7,403 nucleotides of DNA from an uncultured Acidobacteriota bacterium (GTDB lineage: Bacteria > Acidobacteriota > Terriglobia > Terriglobales > Acidobacteriaceae): positions 1 to 7,403 of the forward strand of contig CAILBQ010000337.1 in assembly GCA_903832475.1 (NCBI GenBank), read 5' to 3'. Positions 1-4,405 of the stretch are shown here, one piece after another (position 1 is the stretch's first letter; each line of letters opens with the position of its first letter). The notes beneath the pieces are model-generated. The model was given only the letters and a program-made list of their open reading frames with translations. It did not search any database and was not told where the DNA came from. A program made the position numbers and the translations under genes.

Positions 1-20
1 AGGGGAATGACAGAAAGAAA
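1..20 (+). repeat. Dispersed repeat, right-half copy (20 bases)
   Basis: The bases aggggaatgacagaaagaaa at the left edge recur exactly at 2689-2708, where they form the right arm and tail of a palindromic element. A 20-base exact match in a 7.4-kb window is not expected by chance. The left arm of this copy would lie outside the window, so its full extent cannot be judged. Downstream bases are also similar (agcaagagc here, ggcgagaac there). It lies 3' of the phosphatase gene, just as the other copy lies 3' of the ligase gene. Confidence 0.75.
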
Positions 21-113
21 AGCAAGAGCGCAAGGAAAAACAAGTGCGCGCTAAGATGCGCTTAGAGACGCTTGAGTTCGACGAAAGCGAGAGCGCTTCC
101 ACGGCGATTTCGC
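21..113. other. Intergenic 3' flank of phosphatase gene
   Basis: No gene is supported here. Two short inverted repeats are visible: CTAAG/CTTAG at 51-65 with a 5-base loop, and AAGCG/CGCTT at 85-98 with a 4-base loop. Read on the minus strand, the second lies about 15 bases beyond the phosphatase stop codon and could help end its transcript, but no run of T follows, so it is not a convincing intrinsic terminator. Confidence 0.4.
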
Positions 114-1259
114 TCAGGCTAGGCGGCCTACGCTGAGGACGGTGATGTCGTCGTTCTGGCCGTGCTGCTGGGCGGAGTCGGCCATCTGTTTGGCGGTGGC
201 GTGTGCGGAGAGCATGGACTCGATGCGGGTGAATCCGAAGAGGGTGCGGTGACCGTCTTTGGCTTCGTTCTGCGCTTCGACCACGCCGTCGGTCATGATG
301 ACAAGGCCGTCGCCGAGGCCCAGGTCGAGGGTGGTCTGATCGTACGTGGCGGTTTCGGACATGGCCAGGGGCAGCGAGCCGGGGAACGTGATTTCGGCGC
401 CGTTTTTGTATGGCGGAAGATGGCCGGCGTTGGCGAAGGTGAGTCTTCCTTGGTCTTCGAGACGCGCGACGAGGCAGGTGGCGAAGCCCGAGTGCATGCG
501 ATTGAAGAGGCGGCGGTTGAGTTCGTTCAGGATGTGGGCGGGCTCCTCGGTGTAGCCGCTGATGGTGCGCAGGGTGCCGACAATCATGGAGACGAGCATG
601 GCGGCGGGCAGGCCTTTGCCGCTGACGTCGCCGATGACGACCAGGGTGCGGCCAGTGGCGAGAGGGATGACCTGGAAAAAGTCGCCGCCGACTTCGGCAG
701 CGGGGCGGTAGACGCATTCGATGGCGTAGCCGGGGATGGCGGGGAGATCTTCAGGGACCATGACGCGCTGGACTTCGCGGGCCGCGGCCATTTCGCCCTC
801 GAGGAGGGCTTTTTCGGTTTGGGCGCGGATGTGGCGGCGGCCTTCGCTGATGGAGACGTAGGCGAATCCGGCGTAGCCGAGTCCGACGCACGCGATGATG
901 GCGAAGCCGTCGAAGAGCAGGCGGGATTGCAGGCGGGCGGTCTCCGCAGCACTCGAGAGGGCGGCATGGGGCGCGTCGGGCAACAAGTTGGCGAGCGCCA
1001 TATTGGTCAGGGCCTGCAGGATGAACAGAGGGATGAAGGCTTTCCAGAAACGGCTGCTCAGGATCATGCCGGAAGAGGCGTAGCCGACTGCGAAAAACGC
1101 TGAAAGCAGGACGGAGACGGTGTAATGAAACGGGGACTGATGCCCCATGGCCATGACATCGCCGGCCACGCCGAGGCTGCTGAAGATGAGGAAGACGGCG
1201 AGGAGGAAGACGGTCGCGTTTTTTCTCGGGATGGTGTGCCAGGGGTTGGGGGTTTCCAT
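114..1259 (-). CDS. Membrane-anchored PP2C/SpoIIE-type serine phosphatase (RsbU-like)
   Basis: A 381-residue metal-dependent serine/threonine protein phosphatase of the SpoIIE/RsbU branch of PP2C. This family typically dephosphorylates anti-sigma-factor antagonists (STAS proteins) in partner-switching pathways. The first ~137 residues contain about four hydrophobic segments (near 16-35, 46-66, 70-92, 115-137). A short helical linker with the family's 'AREVQRVMVPEDLPAIPGY' block (160-178) leads into the catalytic domain. Catalytic motifs are intact: GGDFF (191-195), GDVSGKG (210-216, with metal-binding Asp211), NAGHLPP (277-283), TDGVVEA (323-329) and QNDDITVL (368-375). No PAS, GAF, HAMP or response-regulator domain is present, so the membrane part is presumably the only input module. 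No anti-sigma factor or STAS protein is encoded nearby, so the target is unknown. The start is the first ATG of the frame; a GAGG about 12 bases upstream is a weak ribosome site. It is divergent from the ligase gene. Confidence 0.93.
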   Translation of the reverse strand: METPNPWHTIPRKNATVFLLAVFLIFSSLGVAGDVMAMGHQSPFHYTVSVLLSAFFAVGYASSGMILSSRFWKAFIPLFILQALTNMALANLLPDAPHAALSSAAETARLQSRLLFDGFAIIACVGLGYAGFAYVSISEGRRHIRAQTEKALLEGEMAAAREVQRVMVPEDLPAIPGYAIECVYRPAAEVGGDFFQVIPLATGRTLVVIGDVSGKGLPAAMLVSMIVGTLRTISGYTEEPAHILNELNRRLFNRMHSGFATCLVARLEDQGRLTFANAGHLPPYKNGAEITFPGSLPLAMSETATYDQTTLDLGLGDGLVIMTDGVVEAQNEAKDGHRTLFGFTRIESMLSAHATAKQMADSAQQHGQNDDITVLSVGRLA

Positions 1260-1457
1260 GGGATGGGGAGACCTCAGCTTTCAGAGTGGCTAGCGCAGGT
1301 GGGTCGGTGTGCAGCTTTTTGGAGGGACGCTGCTTTGCCTTGGATTGTACTGTCTGCCGGCCATCGATGAGATACACGATGCGATTGCGTCGGCGCTGCT
1401 GGCTTTACAATGGGCGCTACGTGACTTGCTTCGCCAACTACATTTGGAGACCTGACT
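1260..1457. promoter_or_regulatory. Divergent intergenic region between phosphatase and ligase genes
   Basis: This 198-base gap must hold the promoters of two divergent genes. On the plus strand TACAAT at 1406-1411 matches 5 of 6 bases of the sigma-70 -10 box. A poor -35 (TTGCGT, 1385-1390) lies only 15 bases upstream; transcription would start near 1418, about 40 bases before the ligase ATG. On the minus strand another TACAAT (1349 to 1344) lies about 85 bases before the phosphatase start, without a recognisable -35. The 8-mer GGAGACCT occurs near both gene starts (1266-1273 and 1446-1453); on the plus strand the second copy supplies the ligase ribosome site. The promoter calls are sequence-only guesses. 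Confidence 0.35.
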
Positions 1458-2567
1458 ATGCGGCCTAGTTTTACGCTGGGGATTGAAGAGGAGTACCAGA
1501 CGATTGATCCGGCGACACGTGATCTGCGGTCGCACATTGCCACAGAGATGCTGTCGCAGGGAAAGATGCGGCTGGAGGAGCGGGTCAAGGCGGAAATGCA
1601 CCAGTCGGTCGTCGAGGTAGGCACGCGCATCTGTCACAACATTGAAGAAGCGCGCGAGGATCTGTACGACCTGCGGCGAAACATGATTCGGCTGGCGAAG
1701 GAGAACCAGCTGGAGCTGGTGGCGGGGGCGACGCATCCCTTCGCGGACTGGCGGAAGCAGGAAATTTATCCCGATCCGCGGTACCGGCAGGTGGTCAAAG
1801 ATCTGCAGCTGGTCGCGCGGTCGAACCTGATTTTTGGCTTGCATGTGCATGTGGGCATCGAGGATCGCGAAGAGGCGATTCGCATCATGAATGGGATGCG
1901 GTATTTCCTGCCGCACATCATGGCGCTGGCGACGAATTCGCCGTTCTGGCTGGGATTGAACACGGGGTACAAGGGGTATCGCGCGAAGGTGTTTGAGAAC
2001 TTTCCGCGGACAGGGATTCCGGATGCGTTTGCGAGTTATTCGGAGTATGAGAACTACGTTAACCTGTTGATCAAGACCAACTGCATTGATGACGGGAAGA
2101 AGATCTGGTGGGATATCCGGCCGCATCCGTATTTCAATACCGTCGAAGTGCGGGCTTGCGACATTCCGCTGCGGGCATCGGAGTCGATTGCGATTGCGGC
2201 GCTGATCCAGGCGACGGCTGTGCTGCTGTGGCAGCTGCATGAATCGAACCGCGACTATCGGCAGTATGCGCGGCCGCTGCTGATGGAGAACAAGTTTCGC
2301 GCGGTGCGGTACGGGCTGGATGGGAAGCTGATCGATTTTGGCAAGCAGGCGGAGGTGCCGGAGCGAGAGCTGATTCTCGAATATCTGGCGCTGGTGGACC
2401 CGGTGCTGGATGAGTTGGGGAGCCGGGACGCCATTGGCGGGATTCGCGAGATTCTGGAGACAGGGACGGGCGCGGACCGGCAGTTGGCGGTGTTCGAGAA
2501 GAGCGAAGGGGATTTGAAAGCGGTGGTGGACTACATGGCTGGCGAGACGGCGGCGGGGTTGTTCTAG
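1458..2567 (+). CDS. ybdK: YbdK-family carboxylate-amine ligase (GCS2-type)
   Basis: A 369-residue member of the glutamate-cysteine ligase type 2 (GCS2/YbdK) family, ATP-grasp-like enzymes of the glutamine-synthetase fold that join a carboxylate, often the gamma-carboxyl of glutamate, to an amine with ATP. E. coli YbdK has weak gamma-glutamylcysteine ligase activity, and the physiological substrate of most homologues is unknown. Visible signatures are GIEEEYQ at 8-14 (acidic nucleotide/metal-binding strand), HVHVGIED at 129-136, SPFWLGLNTGYKGYRA at 161-176, and WWDIRPHPYFNTVEVRACD at 217-235 near the active site. Length is normal for the family (about 370) and no key block is missing. The start is supported by GGAG at 1446-1449, 8 bases before the ATG. 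It is monocistronic, transcribed away from the phosphatase gene and converging on the membrane-protein gene; no glutathione synthetase is in view. It is probably cytoplasmic. The symbol names the family; the substrate is not assigned. Confidence 0.93.
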   Translation: MRPSFTLGIEEEYQTIDPATRDLRSHIATEMLSQGKMRLEERVKAEMHQSVVEVGTRICHNIEEAREDLYDLRRNMIRLAKENQLELVAGATHPFADWRKQEIYPDPRYRQVVKDLQLVARSNLIFGLHVHVGIEDREEAIRIMNGMRYFLPHIMALATNSPFWLGLNTGYKGYRAKVFENFPRTGIPDAFASYSEYENYVNLLIKTNCIDDGKKIWWDIRPHPYFNTVEVRACDIPLRASESIAIAALIQATAVLLWQLHESNRDYRQYARPLLMENKFRAVRYGLDGKLIDFGKQAEVPERELILEYLALVDPVLDELGSRDAIGGIREILETGTGADRQLAVFEKSEGDLKAVVDYMAGETAAGLF

Positions 2568-2586
2568 GCACTTGCCGTGCGGGCGG

Positions 2587-2619
2587 ACACGCTTCGCGCA
2601 GGTGCAGGAGCAGATTCCC
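2587..2619 (+). repeat. 33-base direct repeat, copy 1
   Basis: Begins acacgcttcgcgcaggtgca and ends gcagattccc. It matches copy 2 (2653-2685) at 30 of 33 positions, differing at positions 3, 15 and 22 of the unit, with a 66-base start-to-start distance. It starts 20 bases after the ligase stop codon. Unlike copy 2, it is not followed by the complementary ggggaa arm, so it looks like a decayed or partial unit. Confidence 0.8.
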
Positions 2620-2652
2620 GGGCAACCAGCGAAAGACGGCAGGTCATTCGCG

Positions 2653-2685
2653 ACGCGCTTCGCGCACGTGCAGAAGCAGATTCCC
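2653..2685 (+). repeat. 33-base direct repeat, copy 2
   Basis: Begins acgcgcttcgcgcacgtgca and ends gcagattccc, matching copy 1 at 30 of 33 positions. It runs directly into a palindrome (2680-2696) and then the 20-base segment shared with the left edge of the window. The complete unit therefore seems to be: conserved 33-base head, hairpin, then an A/G-rich tail. Confidence 0.8.
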
Positions 2686-2696
2686 CTGAGGGGAAT
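2680..2696. terminator. Perfect 7-bp hairpin within the repeat, possible bidirectional terminator
   Basis: ATTCCCC and GGGGAAT flank a 3-base loop (TGA), giving a perfect stem between two convergent genes. It lies about 113 bases after the ligase stop and about 33 bases after the membrane-protein stop read on the minus strand. No T-run follows on either strand, so classical intrinsic termination is doubtful; the stem may instead be a structural feature of the repeat family, as in REP elements. Confidence 0.4.
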
Positions 2697-2708
2697 GACA
2701 GAAAGAAA
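2689..2708 (+). repeat. Dispersed repeat, second copy (20 bases)
   Basis: Identical to positions 1-20 (aggggaatgacagaaagaaa). It begins at the last loop base of the hairpin at 2680-2696 and extends into an A/G-rich tail. Together with the head repeats it defines a mobile-looking or REP-like intergenic element of this genome. No coding capacity, target-site duplication or transposase was seen. Confidence 0.75.
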
Positions 2709-2728
2709 GGCGAGAACAATTCTGGATG

Positions 2729-3439
2729 CTAGCCGCGGCGGATCCAAGCTATAACCGGCTGCCAGATGCCGAGCTGGGTGAGGGGGATCAAAGTCAAGCT
2801 GGAGACCGTGATCAGGGTGACGCCAATCGCGGTGGTGCGATGGACGCGCCGCAGGGACCAAACGTCGTAAGCCACGACCAGCAGCGGCACAATGAGGATG
2901 ATGGCGATGGTGGCCGGCAGGCGGATGGCATCGGGGAACGGCCATCGATTGACGGCAGGGCCGATGATGGCGAGAGTACCCAAAATCATAAGGCGCTTGT
3001 GCGAAGCCGGTGTGCGGCGGCGGATCATTCCCCACGCGGTGAGTCCGGCGAAGAGAAGCAGTTCCTCGGCGTCGCCGACCAGGATGAGTTCGGCGGGAAT
3101 GCCGGTGCCATTGCGGCGGATCGAATCGCATAGAGTGAGCGCGCCGAAGGTGACCATAAGGGGCGGCAGGATCACGCCCAGAACTCCGAGTGTCATGTGC
3201 CAGCGGATGCGGCGGGCGGCGACGAGGGAGTTCTGCAGCACGAGGAGAAATATCCAGGAAACGAAGATCGCGCCGTGGATGTGCACGAGCGTATTGGGCA
3301 ACTTGGCGCGCACCATGCCGGCGAGGAAATAGCTCTGCGCGAAGCCGATGAACACGATCGCCAGAATGAGCAGAGCCATCCCGGGAAAGAAGATGTCGTC
3401 TGCACGGAGCTTGCGTTGGGGCGCCATCACGGTTGCCAT
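2729..3439 (-). CDS. Seven-helix integral membrane protein of unknown function
   Basis: A 236-residue, strongly hydrophobic protein with about seven predicted membrane segments, near residues 17-39, 50-72, 81-104, 116-138, 148-164, 174-192 and 204-222, with no cleavable signal peptide. Several histidines sit at helix ends: H53 and H55 (VHIHGA), H81 (HMTLGVLG), H147 (SHKRL) and H200. Such an arrangement occurs in haem-b or metal-binding membrane proteins (DUF2306- or cytochrome-b561-like), but no family signature proves this. It resembles uncharacterised Acidobacteria membrane proteins I recall, with no known function. The start at 3439 is preferred over the internal ATG at 3427 because AGG lies 7 bases before it (caggttattcg). 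It follows the ASCH-like gene after a 103-base gap and probably has its own promoter. Positively charged clusters (AARRIRW, RRRTPASHKR, SLRRVHR) suit cytoplasmic loops. Confidence 0.85.
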   Translation of the reverse strand: MATVMAPQRKLRADDIFFPGMALLILAIVFIGFAQSYFLAGMVRAKLPNTLVHIHGAIFVSWIFLLVLQNSLVAARRIRWHMTLGVLGVILPPLMVTFGALTLCDSIRRNGTGIPAELILVGDAEELLLFAGLTAWGMIRRRTPASHKRLMILGTLAIIGPAVNRWPFPDAIRLPATIAIILIVPLLVVAYDVWSLRRVHRTTAIGVTLITVSSLTLIPLTQLGIWQPVIAWIRRG

Positions 3440-3519
3440 CGAATAACCTGCTTTGCGACCGGGAACATGCGGCCGGGCTTGAGATGGCTATGAGCGTAGC
3501 ACGAGGCGGATTGATTCCA

Positions 3520-3538
3520 GCCGCAAAACGTATGCGGC
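3520..3538 (-). terminator. Short hairpin directly after the ASCH-like gene
   Basis: GCCGCA and TGCGGC form a perfect 6-bp stem with a 7-base loop, 4 bases beyond the stop of the ASCH-like gene on the minus strand. Its position suits transcript 3'-end formation for the DUF2007/ASCH pair. No T-run follows, so termination is unproven. Confidence 0.3.
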
Positions 3539-3542
3539 GGCT

Positions 3543-3827
3543 TCAGGAATGGGGCGGGATGTAGTGGAAACGGATGAGGTAGATGTTTTGGCCGGGGCCG
3601 TGTTTGGCGATTTTGAGCAAGTCCAGGACGCCAAGGAAGCCAGATTCGCGGGCTAACTGCGGGGTGATGTCAGGGAAGCCGATGGATTCGATGGAATCGA
3701 CTTCGATTTCGCCTTCACCAACCTTGTAGCGGCCGCCGACGCGGACGCGCGGGGATTGCCAGATGCGCACGCTGACCGTGATTTCGCTAGAGATGACACG
3801 GTCGCGGATGCGTTTTGCGAAGACCAT
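3543..3827 (-). CDS. Small ASCH/PUA-like domain protein
   Basis: A 94-residue soluble protein. The central part, from the RVRVGGRYKVGEGEIEVDSI stretch (27-46) through IGFPDITPQLARESGF (49-64), resembles ASCH/PUA-like beta-barrel proteins: a basic strand, a G-G-R-Y turn, a strand ending in an acidic 'EVDSIE', then a 'DITPQLARESGF' helix. ASCH domains are thought to bind RNA or act as transcription or translation co-regulators. The basic N-terminus (MVFAKRIRDR) also fits nucleic-acid binding. No catalytic motif is visible. The start has a good ribosome site (GAGAGG, 5 bases upstream). It lies 32 bases downstream of the DUF2007-like gene on the same strand, so the two are probably cotranscribed. 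The assignment is by fold-like pattern, and the biological role is unknown. Confidence 0.75.
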   Translation of the reverse strand: MVFAKRIRDRVISSEITVSVRIWQSPRVRVGGRYKVGEGEIEVDSIESIGFPDITPQLARESGFLGVLDLLKIAKHGPGQNIYLIRFHYIPPHS

Positions 3828-3859
3828 TCAAGCCTCTCGGGCGGGGATTCGCGACAGCG

Positions 3860-4306
3860 TCATTCGGCGATGCGGGGGTATTCGCAGGCCACTTCTTCCA
3901 GCGCGGTCCAGCGATGTTGGCAGGTATCGCACAGCCAGGTCTCGGCACCCAGAGGTAGCGGCAGAGCAAGCAGGTAGAGCGAGGTCAGCGCAGCTTTGCG
4001 GGAAAACCCCTGGTAGGTAATGTCGGTGGACTGACACTGGGGGCAATGCGGCTGAAGGTAGGGGATGGCGTTTTCGTCGTAGTCGATGAAGTCGGGGATG
4101 GGCGCGTCGAGCAGTGCGACGGCGTCGGGCTCGTCTTCGGTTTCGACCTGGAGGCGGAGGCCGCCGATGAAGTTGGAGATCTGCCAGTCGAGGCGAATGA
4201 GGTTTTCGTCGCAGAGGTGAGCGGGGATGCCGCTGGTTTCGAGAAGGCTGCGGGCGACGATGGCTGCAGAGAGGTCGCGGTAGCGGCGGATGGTGGTGAG
4301 AGGCAT
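3860..4306 (-). CDS. DUF2007-like domain protein with C-terminal zinc ribbon
   Basis: A 148-residue protein. Residues 3-70 match the DUF2007 ('putative signal transducing protein') pattern: TIRRYRDLSAAIVARSLLE (5-23), GIPAHLCDENLIRLDW (26-41), NFIGGLRLQVE (45-55) and a DAVALL helix. This ferredoxin-like fold resembles PII and other small regulatory domains; its ligand is unknown. The C-terminal part carries two Cys pairs, CPQC (88-91) and CDTC (126-129), a treble-clef/zinc-ribbon pattern, followed by HRW. The ~34 residues between the pairs include a hydrophobic stretch (AALTSLYLLALPLPLG, 105-120), unusual for a simple ribbon and possibly membrane-associated. No Shine-Dalgarno sequence precedes the ATG at 4306, but the domain begins immediately after it, so the start is likely right. 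It heads a probable two-gene unit with the ASCH-like gene. Confidence 0.85.
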   Translation of the reverse strand: MPLTTIRRYRDLSAAIVARSLLETSGIPAHLCDENLIRLDWQISNFIGGLRLQVETEDEPDAVALLDAPIPDFIDYDENAIPYLQPHCPQCQSTDITYQGFSRKAALTSLYLLALPLPLGAETWLCDTCQHRWTALEEVACEYPRIAE

Positions 4307-4314
4307 TCGTAGGC

Positions 4315-4320
4315 ATTATC
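4315..4320 (-). promoter_or_regulatory. Candidate -10 box implying a near-leaderless transcript
   Basis: Read on the minus strand these bases are GATAAT, a 5/6 match to the sigma-70 -10 consensus. The normal start distance would put transcription within about 0-3 bases of the ATG at 4306, which would explain the absent ribosome site. No good -35 is present; that position falls inside the inverted repeat at 4338-4373, which could instead bind a regulator. Confidence 0.35.
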
Positions 4321-4337
4321 GCGCATAAGCCGGCAAT

Positions 4338-4373
4338 CCCACATCTCCCGCATACGGACACGGGAGATATGGG
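4338..4373. promoter_or_regulatory. Strong inverted repeat upstream of the DUF2007-like gene
   Basis: The arms cccacatctcccg (4338-4350) and cgggagatatggg (4361-4373) pair at 12 of 13 positions, with one C-A mismatch, around a 10-base loop. It is the strongest dyad I found in the window. It lies 31-66 bases after the amidohydrolase stop on the minus strand and just upstream of the candidate -10 box of the next gene. It could be an operator, an RNA structure ending the amidohydrolase transcript, or both; no T-run follows it on either strand. Confidence 0.55.
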
Positions 4374-4388
4374 GCACCCTCAGTGTGC

Positions 4389-4405
4389 AACTCGGTTTGC
4401 GAGTT
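4389..4405 (-). terminator. Hairpin overlapping the amidohydrolase stop codon
   Basis: AACTCG and CGAGTT form a perfect 6-bp stem with a 5-base loop; two bases of the TAA stop codon lie in the stem. With the larger dyad at 4338-4373 it makes two consecutive stem-loops at the gene's 3' end. Neither has a U-tract, so Rho-independent termination is only a possibility. Confidence 0.35.

Larger units (their letters stand above)
2568..2728. other. Convergent intergenic region carrying repeats
   Basis: The 161 bases between the stop codons of the ligase and the membrane-protein genes hold no supported gene. They are occupied by two 33-base direct repeats, a perfect hairpin and the tail of a dispersed repeat, described separately. 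Short open frames crossing here translate the repeats into 'CTCAKRV'-like repeated peptides, which I regard as artefacts. Confidence 0.6.

Noticed and set aside
162..1103. 313-codon open frame on the plus strand
   Set aside because: Antisense to the SpoIIE phosphatase, which has all its catalytic motifs; the plus-strand product is low-complexity Gly/Ala/Asp/Glu.
2587..2685. CRISPR array
   Set aside because: Only two repeat copies, with 3 mismatches in 33 bases, a single 33-base gap and no cas genes; the element also recurs elsewhere in the window, so a dispersed repeat fits better.
2680..2696. Classical Rho-independent terminator
   Set aside because: The stem is perfect but no T-run follows on either strand; it is kept only as a low-confidence terminator and as part of the repeat.
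1290..3131. 613-codon open frame on the minus strand
   Set aside because: It lies antisense to the well-supported ligase gene and also runs through the repeat region and the membrane-protein gene in a different frame. Its Arg/Pro/His-rich product, with a peptide duplicated by the DNA repeat, is typical of a GC-rich shadow frame.
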